DNA of 64,000 nucleotides from Tetradesmus obliquus (lineage: Eukaryota; Chlorophyta; Chlorophyceae; Sphaeropleales; Scenedesmaceae). The stretch is from the NCBI GenBank assembly GCA_030272155.1, contig CP126192.1, positions 2,576,501 to 2,640,500 on the forward strand, read 5' to 3'. Below are positions 32,761 through 44,530 of this stretch, piece by piece. The notes under the pieces were generated by a model. It ran no database searches. It saw nothing but the letters and a program-made list of their open reading frames with translations, and was not told the DNA's origin. How positions within the stretch are numbered: position 1 is the stretch's first letter; the number at the start of each line of letters is the position of its first letter. Made by a program: the position numbers and the translations under genes.

Positions 32761-34168
32761 GCTCTGTGCATGCCATGGCTGGAAAGGCACACAGAAGGGA
32801 ATGACACGTGGCGACAGTGCATGCTGCACCACCTGAAGCAGGCCCAGGCTCACTGCGGGCTTGGCAGGACAACGAACAGAGCACAGTGTCATGAAAACAG
32901 ACATACACAAGCTGCTTACACACACTGTAAGAAGGCATAGTCAATGCATGTGGCAAAGCTGAACGAGCCACGCTGTTGCATGACGTGTCCACACTGCGCT
33001 GCGGCTCGCAAGGTAAGATTGACCTATCACAGATACAGTGACCTGCGCTTGCTGCGCTTACACCACAGCTCAGACTCTGCATACGTTGCCGGTACGATAC
33101 CAAATTCCTAAGCACAACACCTGCAGCCTGTACGCATACCAAAATTCCCAAGCACAACACCTGCAGCCGGACTGCTTTGCCTCCCGGCTGCCGCCAGACA
33201 TAGCACATGATTGTCCAGTAATAGTGGACTGAAGGGAAGCTCCAAGCAACCAGGTACCCATCATCATCGAATTGCTGATCACGCCAATGCAACAACGGCC
33301 CCCGGCCCCATTGGAGCTGCTGGCCTCAAGCCAAAACGTATCAAGTGGATATCCCGTGACAGCAGCTGCGGCCAATGCACATCTACATTCCAGATGGCAC
33401 CGGCAACAGGCCTCACATTGTCCCACCCAAGCTGATGAATGGAAACCATAACAGAAGCCAGACCGAAGATGCGAAGGACTTGCAGGATATGTAAGAGAAC
33501 AGCATGGCGCACTAGAGCGAGGACCACAAGCAAGGGAGAATTTCCCCAACAGCAGAAGCATGCAGCAAGCGCAATTTTCCACCAAAGGACACAAGCAACG
33601 CAGCATGCATTTGACACCCGTGCGAAAAGCAAAACCACAGAACATGGTGGGGGCCTCTGGCCTTGCACCCGCAGACATGCATCACGACCAAGCTGTGCAG
33701 GACGCCACACACATCAACCACCCACACTGCAAGCGCAGCGCGCAGCGGCTGCAAAGTGAAATGGTATGGGTTGCTCATCGCTACTCATCACCCCGCAAAG
33801 CAGGTGGCACGCAATGCATGCGCAGTGCAACTGCTGGTACACGTGTGTGCCCTTTGCCTGCCGCTGCGTGCACCCTGTGGACTTGTGTTTCATTTCGCCA
33901 AACTGCTGGTCCTCAGCACCAGCCAACTTCTGGCCACCTGCACCATGCGCCAACAGCACTTGCAGAACACGCTCAGCTGCGCACAGCTCCTGAGCTGCCC
34001 AAGAAACAAGATTAAGCAGGAGCGGCAGCAGCGTGGCCAAGCGCCTGTCAGCTGGCAAGGCAGCTCACAAAGCTTCAACAACCATCCAAATGATCCAAAT
34101 GAGAGAGGCACCCTGCACATTCTCAACATGCCACACAAGCCAGCTAGCGCACGGCAGGGACAGAGCTT

Positions 34169-34353
34169 AGCGAATCAGTAGGCTGCATTCCTCACAGACT
34201 CCCATGCTACCCTAGCCGCTGACAACAATCTCCCAAGTAAAAGCGGCTGAGAACGTGGCTCAGCGAATCAGTAGGCTGCATTCCTCACAGACTCCCATGC
34301 TACCCTAGCCGCTGACAACAATCTCCCAAGTAAAAGCGGCTGAGAACGTGGCT
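34169..34353. repeat. Perfect 93-bp tandem duplication
   Basis: The stretch from AGCGAATCAGTAGG (34169) to CGTGGCT (34260) is repeated without a visible change from 34262, then the copies part. Perfect identity in non-coding DNA implies a recent duplication or an assembly artefact. Confidence 0.9.
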
Positions 34354-34880
34354 GAGAACTCCCAGCCAAACAGATCACAGAGTGCAATGCTGCTACATAC
34401 ATGTGGCATCTGCAAAGCGCGCTTGCAGTGCTGCAACGCATCCAAGTCCAGCCATACCAAGACGACTGCTCCGGCAGCACCACGCAGACGATCCATTTCT
34501 GCAAAGGTGGAAGGCTGCTGCGGCGGGCCAGCTGCTCACGTAAGCAGCACTGTCTTTTCTTTTCTTTTCTGCAAAGTAGAGAAGCACCTTCAGCCTCTTC
34601 AGCATAGTATAAGCTCAGGCATGTGCCTAACAGGATGCCCACAACCCACACTAATATTCCAAGAGTCCAAAACACAGGCGCAGCCCCACAGCGCAAAAGA
34701 CGGGGTGAATCTCAACCCCCTGCCCAAGGCCAGCCTTGCAATCCCCGAGGCTGGCGTGACAACTGGCAATGACAATGATGGTGCGGCGATCAGCGCCATG
34801 GTGTTATCAGCTACACATGTCGTCACAGATGGCCCCGAGCCGAACAGCCCACCACATCTAGCACCCACATCACAGCGCGC

Positions 34881-36799
34881 TCAGGCAGTGTTCTTGCCGC
34901 GCAGGCTGCGCAGCATCCTCTTCGCCCACGCCTTCACTTTTGGCTTCGCGCTGCATGCCTGCTGCTGCTCCTTGTGCTCGTAGTCCGTGCAGATGCTGCT
35001 GCCGCACTGCATGCTGCTGCCGTCCGTATCGACGCTGCCAGCCTGCCCTGGGTGGCCTGCATACAGCGACAGCTGCTGCTGCTGCTGCTGCTGCCCCTGG
35101 TGCATGTGAGGGAAGGGGCACTGCGGGTGGCGCAGCGCGACCGTGCCGTCTGCAGGCGTGTCTGAGATAGCGTTTGGCGGCGGGAACATGTCGCGCAGCG
35201 GCTGCATCTTGGCCTGCACCATGTCCAGGTGGTGCTCCTGCAGCCCACCAGGCAGCAGCAGCAGCAGCAGCAGCAGCACCAGTAAGCAGGCTATGGCGAT
35301 TGAAGAGCAGCATGCAATGAAGCCACTACAAAGCCTGAGGCAATATGACCAGGATGCGGGCCTGAAGCCAAGAGCAGAGCCACCAATCCTCCATCCTCAG
35401 TCACGCCATTTGCACCCTGGCATCGCAGACACCAACAGCCCGCCTCTGCTGATGTTGACAAGTGTCACTGGCCACACCTCTGCTGATGTTGACAAGTGTC
35501 ACTGGCCACACCACACGACACAACTGTTAAAGCCCTGCAGGTGCAGCTGCAGAAACATGATAGATTCACTCCGTGGCTGACCACACAGCCAGGACGTTTG
35601 CGTCATGCCGCGCGGCCTCACCTGTGCCCCATTGGTGCGCATGGCCTCCACCAGGTGCCCCAGCATGAGGTCGTAGTGCGTCTGGCTCACGTTGTGGCGC
35701 GCAATGACCGGCTTGTGCACCTTGCGCAGGTAGTCCAGCTGGCGCTCCGTCATGGGCGCGTCAAACATGGTCACCTGCGGAGAAGATGTGCTGGCGCAGT
35801 TACTCAATATAATCATGAGGACGGGGCAATGGAAAACGGAGCGGGGGAATCGTACAGTTGTCCATTGTAGCGCTGCGCAAAGCTTGTTTGTAAGTTGAAC
35901 GCTGAAGGTGACTGCAGCTGGCGCAGGCGGCTGTAAGGGCTGTCCTGCAAGCCGCTGTAGCTGCAGGAACAGCAGCGCTGACACAGCAAAACAGTGCATG
36001 GCCCTGCAGAACTGCTATGCTATGCCATGCAACTGCCTTGAACTGCACAGTGCAGTAGCCTGCAATTGAAAGCTGCACAGCCTACAGCCTGCACACCTGG
36101 TGGATGAAGTAGCTGACATGCTGCCGCAGCACCACCATGTTCACCCCTGCAGGAGCGGTTGCAGGAGCACGCAGCTTGAGTAATCGCTGACTCGCAGCAT
36201 GTGGACATGAACGCTCATGTGCTTTGCAAAACAACGGCATGACCCTTGCAACACATGTTACGCAGCCACAATAGCAGCTGGCGTGCAGTTTCGCCTGCTA
36301 CCTACTGCTTCTGTGCTGCTGCTGCCCTGTCGTGCACAGCTTCCCAACCACAAGACATGCATCCGTCAATCAGGTAATTCAGCTGCTAAGGCTGCCCCAC
36401 AGCACCATACCTCTGAAGATGGGGCCCAGCAAGGGGTCAGCATAAATGCTGCGGTAGTAGTCGTTCGTAGCCTCTGCAAGCACAGCAGCACAGCACGCCA
36501 CCTGACTGAGCCGATACACATCATGCCTCACATGGGGACCAGCAGCAGGCAACCACCCTATTTGACGTAGCTGCACAGCTGCACAGAAGCATCAGGTTGC
36601 TTGCAACAAATTGACTAGGATGTGCCATGTCTGCACACATCCTTTCCCGCTTGTTAGCGGCGCAGCAGAGCAAGACATTGCACAACGGGCAAGTGCAGCG
36701 CCATGGCTGCATGGCTGCATGCATGCGCAGGCACCTTCCGGTCATTAGCACGCGGTGCATGCGAAGTTGTTGTTTACCTGTGATGAGTGGCAGATCCAT
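34881..36799 (-). CDS. Truncated haemoglobin (2/2 globin, group 1-like) with Gln-rich tail
   Basis: A haem protein binding O2 or NO. Exons (minus): 36799-36778, 36473-36411, 36146-36097, 35774-35622, 35237-34881; 645 nt, in phase, TGA stop, 214 residues if ATG 36799 is the start. The globin core aligns with trHbN: NDYYRSIYADPLLGPIF (helix B, B10 Tyr14), VNMVVLRQHVSYF (helix E, distal side), YLRKVHKPV (F8 proximal H65), HYDLMLGHLVEAMRTNGA (G) and MVQAKMQPLRDMF (H). The usual helix A (LYDxLGG) is missing from this model and RAE precedes the ATG in frame after a possible acceptor, so a further 5' exon is likely. About 85 residues follow helix H, with poly-Gln and a basic KPKVKAWAKRMLRSLRGK end. 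Chlorophycean algae carry several such genes linked to nitrate/NO metabolism; that role is inference. Confidence 0.82.
35443..35510. repeat. Perfect 34-bp tandem duplication in a globin intron
   Basis: The unit CCTCTGCTGATGTTGACAAG... occurs twice back to back with no visible difference, between the last two globin exons. Confidence 0.9.
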
Positions 36800-39529
36800 C
36801 TCAGCTCTAGAGCAGAAGTCCTAATGCACTGCCACTGTTGCTGCCTGCACAGCTCTGCTTCCCTTTGCTGATCTGCGCCGATCGACCTGCAAATCAAGCA
36901 ACCGTACGGTGATGATTTCGCATCACGCCACCATCGTAGCGGACGGGCTCTTCAGGGTGCAGCTTTCTGGCTGCTTTTGCTACGGCTGCAAAGGCTGCGT
37001 GGGCCCTTTGTGCACTAGAGTATGCAGCTTACCATCACAGAAGCTGCTGGCGTGATTTATCGGCTGTGAAAGGGGAAGGCCAAATCCTAATATGCAGACT
37101 CAGCACAACCGCCTGATTCGAAGGCTCACCTGCAGCCGATAAGCTTCAGATGATGGCCATCATTCACAAATTTATTGCATACCACTGATACAAGCGCCGA
37201 CGAGGCCCGCACACCAAGCAGACCCGGGGGACGAGCACGCAAGCCTGTGTGGTGATCAATCGGGGGTTCCGTCCTACCAAAGCGATGTGTTTGACGTCGG
37301 GAATCAGTGCCAGGCACTGGTATATGTAGTGCATGGCCTAGGCACGCTGACCTTCAACCCTGCTCTGCCCACACCCATTTCAAAATGTTTTGTCATCTTC
37401 TCGTCTTCGCCTGAACATGCCATTTGAACGATCTTTGATGTCCTGTGGTAATAATAGAGACTTGCCGCCTGCCATCGTTTGCTGCTTACAGCGGTGGCAG
37501 CATTTAGGATGAGTCATCGGCCCCAATGGGGGCCCCCGGCATGGCTCCTGGCAACAAAGCATACATCAGCCAACACAGCACATTTGGCTTGTAACGAGAT
37601 AATAACTTTGTGGCCGTGGGTTTGGTGCAGACCATGCGGCACTTTGCAAGGCACGGGCACTTCTTCAACACCCCAGGCACTGCCGCAGGCACAGGCACAC
37701 CCCAGGCACGGGCACTTCTTCAACAGCCCAGGCGGCCTGGGTGCTGCAACATGCTTGACGTTGTCACGACTGAGCTGTCCTGACACCTGGATTCCTGATG
37801 GCTGCCTATAACGTCCTCGTGGAAACCCATCACAGGCAAGAGCGATGTTGCCACGCGAAGGTGCCTGCCTGCAGCGACGGACCACTCACTCAGCGGCAAC
37901 GTTTTACCTGTCAAGCGTGTACCTGCCAAGCGTGTAATATTTTCAGCAGTCTTTCACCCGACTTGCAAGTGTCCAGAGCCCTTATGTGAGCTCACGTAAT
38001 GTAAGATGGGACCAATGCTGGGTTCTACAGGGGGTCTGTGGGTGTGCGGGCTCCCCGCACGCGATTCAAAAGATTTTGGTAAGTGTGCGGGAAAGGCTGT
38101 GAGTTGTGCGGGGTCCAGTTTTGCCAGAACCACCAAATTTCTGTGCGGGGACCCCGCACAATCAAATCGGCTCAAAAACCTCAAATTGTGCGGCCCGCAC
38201 GCGGGGGGAAGAACGCTGGACCAATGCTGCCCAGCATGCTGTACAGAACATTGTGTTAACAGACGTTGCTGGACGCACAGCCATTTGCATCTGCATCATC
38301 ACAATGATGGGCTCGTCAGCCTCCATCTCTGCATCGTGCAGGCATGTTGGTGCATGCTTGTGTGTGGTGTCAGGTGTGGGTTTTACAGTGGCCTCTGCAG
38401 CTGTGGCCGCTATCACTGATATGAGTTGAACTGAAAACTTGAAGTGGTGCATGCTGATGGTGTCAAATCACGAATTCTAGACAAATCCAGGATCCGAAAG
38501 GACGCTGGGCATGCACACCTGCACACCTTCAAGCAATGCTGAGCCAGAAGACCCCCGCCAAAGTCTCCCTGGCACTCCGGGTGGGGCTGCTCATGCGAAG
38601 TTCTCACCTGTGTGCATGCTGATGGTGTCTATTCCTCTCGGTCAGCATCTGTGTAAACACACGTGTGCTGAAGTGACCTCCACGAGAAGTGAGGTTTGCT
38701 GAGAAGGTACACATTGGCAGTTTGATGCGTACGGTGCATGTCATCTGCCATAAACGCGGTCAAAGGCAATCCATGCTTGGCAGCATCCTTCTGTGCAACT
38801 TTTTTTTGCAGAGAGCAGTCGCAGAAGGCCCACTGGAGTTCGCAAAACAAGCTATCACTGCACAGTTGATGACTGATGGACTGATGGAAAGCGCATGGCA
38901 CGCTACAAAGCGCATCAATGCATGCTTCGTCGCCACCTTCTGCGCTATGATGCATGTGTGGCGCTGTTGATGCCAGCAGCGCTGCTGGCCTTCGCCTGGC
39001 ACAGATCCACCCTGACCATTCTTAAACAGAGTTTCATCACAATGATTGTTACATCTGCTACGCATCAGGCCTGCGCGCAGTACACTCCTCTGAGAGCCCC
39101 GGCTCTGGAGTGACAGAGTCTGTCACTAGGCCTGGCAGGTGACACGAGACCAACCGCAGACTGGCACGCAGACAGCCACGAACGGCGCATCAACGCCTTA
39201 TTGTACTTGAAAATTGATGGTATGCGAGCCGTTGATCATGCTGCGGAGCTTCAAGCAACTTACGAGCAGAAGTGCGCGCGTTGCAAAGTGCAGGATAGCG
39301 TCAAGTATGAGTGAAAAACGTTTCGCAGGAAAACTTGCTAGTTCTAGTCATGCATCAAATTGAAATTTACTCCCAGGAGACAATCCAAGTTGGTGCCACT
39401 GCTCGTGCCCCGTACGCCGGCTTACATGCAGAAGAGACATCGCAATCGACTACATCGTAGCATTTATCACTTTATTAACATAATCAACGGCTGATCGACA
39501 GGCAAACGCAGCTACAGGCCGGTGTCGGG
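36800..39529. other. Divergent spacer, no gene recognised
   Basis: Lies between the starts of the haemoglobin (minus) and glycosyltransferase (plus) genes, so both promoters should be near its ends; a further 5' globin exon may also be here. A 33-bp phrase (CAGGCACGGGCACTTCTTCA...) is repeated at about 37650 and 37704, and a palindrome cluster sits at 38044-38200. ORFs such as 38689-38970 do not resemble anything I know. Confidence 0.4.
38044..38200. repeat. Cluster of GTGCGGG palindromes
   Basis: Three inverted repeats share one core: GTGCGGG-CTC-CCCGCAC (38044-38060), TGTGCGGGG-A-CCCCGCACA (38142-38160, perfect 9-bp arms) and GTGCGG-C-CCGCAC (38188-38200). Two more single TGTGCGGG motifs (about 38094, 38105) lie between them. 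The spacers are AT-richer. Confidence 0.8.
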
Positions 39530-40126
39530 ATGACACAGACAAGGGTGCTGCACGTAGGCCTGGTGCTAGCTGGCATCCTTGCAGGCATAGCCCTCAGCCC
39601 TTTCATTAACTCACATGGCTGCTGGGGCTTTCTACACTACCCAAGCAGCCCCGTCAGCAGCCATGACCTGCCAACCACTGACTCGCACAGCACCAGCGTC
39701 AAGGTGGAGCTGCTGCAGCAGAGGGCTGGTGAGTTGGTGGCAGCACCAAACCACCATGCATGCACCCGTTCACAACAACATTGCCGAAATTGTGCTTGCG
39801 TGTTATAATGTGCGTTATGCAGCTTGAATGTGCAGGCTGTGGTTGAGACAGGAAAGCACTGCCCTGGCCAAGCTCGCAAGCAGCTCCCACACCAGTATAT
39901 TACCAGGTTCAAGCAGTGACCAGGGGTACCCCGTAAGCACACAATCCTTTCAATTGTCGATGCTGAATGTAACTCAGCAAACAATACGCCTCCTGTGTGC
40001 CATGATGCCAACCTGCTCACCTCCCCTGCTTGCACCGCTTCGCTGTGGGACACAGGCTTCCAACACAGCAGCAGGCGCCACCAAACGCATGACCAGCACC
40101 TGCAGGCACACAGTGCCGGCATGCTT

Positions 40127-40160
<34 letters not shown>

Positions 40161-42357
40161 GCAGCGTTGAGGCGCTGGGCAATGCCTGCCGCCTGCCTCC
40201 GCTGTGGCGCACCAACCACATCTTTGCCAGCAGCGCAACTGACGAGTGCCCTGCAGAGCTGATCCCTGGCGCCTGGGTGCACCCAGGGAAAGTCAACGGC
40301 GTGGGAGGCATGCTGCCATTGACCGCTGAGGTACGACGTCAGCGATCCGCTGTGCAGACAGCGCCTGTTCTCCTGCTCCTGCTGTGCTTCTGAATGCAGC
40401 AAACTTTACATGCCAGCAGCGCCTTATAGAAATGGCCATGTGGCCAGCAGCTGCTTGCTGCATTGCTAAAACCTGCTGCCTTTCCAGGCAGCAACAGCAG
40501 CTGGCAAACTCTGAACCAACCGGCCGAGTTGTAGCTGCCAACACCCGTGCTTGTAGCAGCTCGAGCATGGCCCTGCAAAACCGCTGCCACAACACAGCAT
40601 TCAGTGTGCTGTGTGCTGCATGCTGCAGGTGCAGCGAGCCATCCATGCGCACCAGAACCCAGCCGACTGCAGCAAGGCCAGGTTTCTCATCCACAGCACC
40701 ATACCCAGCGGAGTGGCGTCCATAATGAATGTGGAGACGGTGTCACTGGTGGCTGCGCTTAACAGGTGGGAGCCAGCGCAGCACAACTCTGCTGTGCAGC
40801 AGGGATGCAGCAGCCAATGACTTGCAGCGCGTGGCGTGCATGTGTGGCGACCAGTGACGTGATAAGCACAGTGCAAGCTCGCTCAGCGAGCAGCAGCACT
40901 GCAGGAGGGTTGCTGCATCATAGCGGCCTCTTATGTTACCTATCGCTGTGTTGTGGCGTATGGCAAGCGGTGTTTTCTGCCTGCAGGGCCACACCCGCCT
41001 TGCCCACGTTGAAACATCCCTGCCGCTGCTGCTGCTGCTGATGTCAATCCTGCTGCGACTCTGGCGCGCTGCATCCAACCTTCTGCGCTGCAACAGCGGC
41101 CGCATCATGCATGAGGAGTACGACCACCTCCTCACGCAGAACGGGTACTGCCGGGGCAACGCAACCTTGGACAGCTGCTACTTTGAGCCGCTGACACGCT
41201 GCAGGCTCACCAGGGAAGAGGCAGCAGCAGCACCCACACTCAAAACGGTAGAGCAGCTGATGGACCCTTCAGGGCCCCGGGTGGGCATCCTTGATTACAA
41301 CTTGGTTGCGGAGCTGCGGCTGAGTGTGCCGAAGCAGTTTGAGAAGCAGGTTGAGGAGCGGGGCATCCCCAGCAAGCGCAAGCACTACTGGTGGAGGGCG
41401 CAGGCTATTGCGTACATCATCCGGCCGAATGCACGCACACGCGCTGAGCTGGAGAAGCGCAAGCAGTGAGTGACAGGCACGCCCAGGATGCGCCAGAGCA
41501 GCGCGGCGGTTGCAGCTAGCACTACGGCCAGCTTGAGGACACCAGGCCGCAGCCCATCTCATAGTCTTAGAGCATCCATGCCAATGCAGTCACTCGCTTG
41601 CTGACTCAGATCGCCTCTTTCCCGCATTGCCTCTGCCTCTCTCCCGCATTGCCTCGCATAGGGAGCGGTTCCGTGGCGCGCCGCTGGCCCCCGGCTGCAT
41701 CAGCCTGTTTGTGCGCGGCGGCGACAAGGCGGCTGAGTCGGCGGTCTTCAGCAGCCAGCACTACGAGGGGATCGTGCAGCGGCTGCGGCAGATAGACCCG
41801 GCACTGACCAACCAGGTGCGCTGTTGCGAGAGGGCAGCGATGATCCGGCATGTGAGTGTGCATAGGGGCAGCAGCCGAGTCACTGCTGTGGCAGCGTTGA
41901 CAGTGACCTGTCAGGTGAGCGCCAGTTTGATTTGCCATGCTTCTCTGCAGTTGTGTCTGTATGGCTGCCCCTGCACCTGGAGCTGTGATCACATTCCCCT
42001 GTGCTCCAACATGCTCTCACATGTGTACATGCTTCTGTCCTTGCTTTGCTGTTGCTGCAGCTGTTTATAACAACAGAGGACCCTCGCACGATCGACTACT
42101 TTGCAAACAGCAGCAGCTGGCGCACCTCATACGTGCACATGAAGGAGGAAGAGGGCGGCACTCGAGATGACGCAGAATACCTGCGGTCGCTGCTGAACCT
42201 GGATCTGGCGCTGCAATGTGACGGCTATGTGGGGTCGTTCTTCAGCAACTGGCAGCGGCTGATAGATGAGATGCGGGTGACAGTGAGGTGCAAGGCGAAC
42301 GCGGTGTACGTGGACGCGCATTACAAGACGCCGGCAGAGATGGACTTCAACTGGTGA
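39530..42357 (+). CDS. GT23-type (alpha-1,6-fucosyltransferase-like) glycosyltransferase
   Basis: Probable Golgi glycosyltransferase, type II membrane protein. Seven exons: 39530-39728, 39852-39906, 40069-40330, 40629-40765, 41097-41465, 41662-41815, 42061-42357; 490 residues, all phases fit, TGA stop. The N terminus has a short cytoplasmic part and an anchor helix (VGLVLAGILAGIALSPFI). Exon 3 opens with poly-Gln. The nucleotide-sugar motif CISLFVRGGDKAAES (R359, D362) corresponds to HVRRTDK of alpha-1,6-fucosyltransferases and NodZ; LFITTEDPRTIDYF and DLALQCDGYVGSFFSNWQRL match the following GT23 motifs. The second Arg of HVRR is Gly here, so activity or donor may differ. The exon 2 and 3 acceptors were chosen by phase and are the least certain. 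O-fucosyltransferases share parts of this fold. Confidence 0.75.
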
Positions 42358-44530
42358 CACCTGGTGACGGCTGGCTGGTGGTACCTGCTGACACTTGTCG
42401 ACGGCTGGCTGGTGACACCTGTCGACGGCTGGCTGGTGACACCTGGTAACAAAACCAGCGGCGCAACTTGATGTGCAGGCTGCGCGCTGTCTCCCGGCAA
42501 TGCAGCACTTCACAGCACCTTGGACACGAACGGTGCCCATCTCTATGTCACCCCTTTTCTTACCCCTTTCCGGCTGCTGCCAAGCAATGCAGCCACGCCT
42601 TGCCGGCTGCTGCCAAGCAATGCAGCCAACAGGATGCCAGGTCCTGCAGCTGCCTCTGCAACTAATGCTTGAACGGCTTGGGGCCAGTTTTGTCCACGCA
42701 TCTGCAGTAGATGCACCCTCTGCTGCATTGTCTGGTGGGGTGCGGCACCCAACCAAATGCATATTGCAGGCACGCATGTGTTTGCAGACATGGTGGATGT
42801 TGCATGCACCTGCCGCTGCACTGCCTAGGCCAAGATCCGTTCGCCTTGTGAACAAACAGCACGGTTGTTGTGCATATCCGCTGCTGCCAAGCCGCATCCT
42901 GCACAAATAACAAAAATGCGCCTGCTTGCCTGGCAACCCAATGTACAATGGGCTTTTGACGCCCGTGACAGAGGCATCTGTTTTGCAAAGCTGCAGGGCG
43001 TGCATTTCAGGCTGTGTGGCATACGCGTAATGTGACGTGACACACCTACTGGCATATGGCGCTACCCACCATCATCATGCACACGCACAGATACAAGCGA
43101 TTGAGGGGTCAAGGCGCACCCCACATCGATGTGATGTTGCTGCTGAGCAGGGCTGGCTTGCTGCAGCAAGTGATGTGCAGGCACCACACTGGCGTGCGTT
43201 GCCTGGCGTGTGTGTGGCTGCCGGTGGGATGGAGGGACTAGAGATTGCGAAGAACAGATGTTGTGCGGTTGTGCATGGTTGGTGTGGGTGGGCAGGGGTG
43301 TGACACCTGCTGCTGGCAGCTGGATTGGGCAGTGGATGTGGGCGTGGGGGCTGCGGCACTGCAGCTGCTGGGCTGATGCCACCCTGACATTGGGCAGTGG
43401 GTGTTGAGATGGGGGCTGCGGCACTGAAGCTGTTGGGCAGCTGATGCCATCCTGACGTTGGGCAGTGGGTGTGGGCGTGGGGTCTGTGAGGCCGCAGTGC
43501 TAAGCAGGTGGTAAGTAGTTTGGGTGTGGAAAGGAAAAAGAGGGGACTGTTGGGCTGTGGTTGCTGGCGGCTGATGCCATTCTGCCTATGGCAGTGGGCA
43601 AGGGGGATGGGAGGGGGTGGCTATGAAGCCGCAGCTGAGCAGGCTGCATGTGTGCACAGGGAGAGGCGGCACTTGGGCTGTTTGCTGGCAGCTGCAGCAG
43701 CAGCTGCTGGCAGCGAGCAGTTGATATCTGGGGCTGTTGAGCTGTGATAGGCGGCAGCTTTGAGCAGCTGACAGGCTTTCACTTGCACCCGCAACGTGTG
43801 ATGCATTGTGCATCTGATCGTTAGAAAGCCATGTATTGTGGTCATGAATCACAATTTGCACTAGCATCAAGCACAGCATGATGGCGAGGCTGTCACGATG
43901 CATCCATGCGGTTGTGCCACTTTTGCGCAGCACAGTGTGTCTCACTTTCTGTTGGAGTTGCCGCTGTCACGGTGGCTTACGGTAGCTGGCATGGCAATGA
44001 TGTGCCTCAGGTGCTTGGGGGGCCTGGATGCGGGGGCAGCTGGTACAGTGTGTGGGTGCTGGGACAAAGCCGGGCTTGGTTTAGATGGTAGTGGTGGTAG
44101 TGTAGCTGCGCTTGGTGCTAGCTGGGATTCCCGCCTTGACACTGACCGTGTCGGGCATTATATGGCATAGCATGCCGTTCATTCAGGTGGCTGGTGGTAG
44201 GGTTGCAGGTGATGTGATAAGTGCAGGGACATTGAGGCTGCCGTAAGTTTAGTGGCTGTCGACAGCTCTGGTGTCAGAGGGATGTCCCAAACCCTAATGC
44301 ACCAGTAACACCCTGGCGCCTTGGCCACGCCACTCAGCACTGTTGCCATTTCTACGTGTTTCAGGTCGCTTCACAAACTATGAAAAGCAGTACAGACCTA
44401 TCTGCCAACTCACAGCAGACGTGCAACTGTTGATCAACCAGGATGAGCTGCCTGCTGCAGTGCTGCTGCTGTTGCTGCTGATCCAGTGCTGGGTTGATAG
44501 TTATATCAGCATACTGGCGCTCCGATAAAC
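42358..44530. other. Spacer with several short tandem repeats
   Basis: Directly after the glycosyltransferase stop, GACGGCTGGCTGGTGACACCTG-like units repeat (about 42350-42447); a 33-bp unit (GGCTGCTGCCAAGCAATGCAGCC) is doubled at about 42570-42630. A ~65-bp GT-rich unit (GGCTGCGGCACTG ... TGATGCCA.CCTGAC.TTGGGCAGTGG) occurs about three times at 43325-43480. No gene is supported. The right end should hold the SKI2 promoter. Confidence 0.45.

Larger units (their letters stand above)
30417..34880. other. Convergent intergenic region, mostly unassigned
   Basis: Between the ends of the SGNH (plus) and haemoglobin (minus) genes. ORFs are short, opposite-strand and Cys/His-rich, as expected of noise. 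Tandem repeats lie at 30931-30980 (19-bp unit), about 33097-33169 (38-bp unit built on CAAGCACAACACCTGCAG) and 34169-34353 (93 bp). Only the segment 32380-32760 shows splice-linked coding-like sequence. The rest, over 3 kb, shows nothing I can support. Confidence 0.4.

Noticed and set aside
40933-41096. In-frame extension [21 protein letters not shown] before glycosyltransferase exon 5
   Set aside because: Open, but its phase does not fit exon 4. The acceptor at 41096 restores the frame, so the hydrophobic stretch is intronic.
42127-43005. 292-residue minus-strand ORF after the glycosyltransferase gene
   Set aside because: It overlaps the last glycosyltransferase exon antisense and is rich in Cys, His and Arg without any motif; a shadow ORF.
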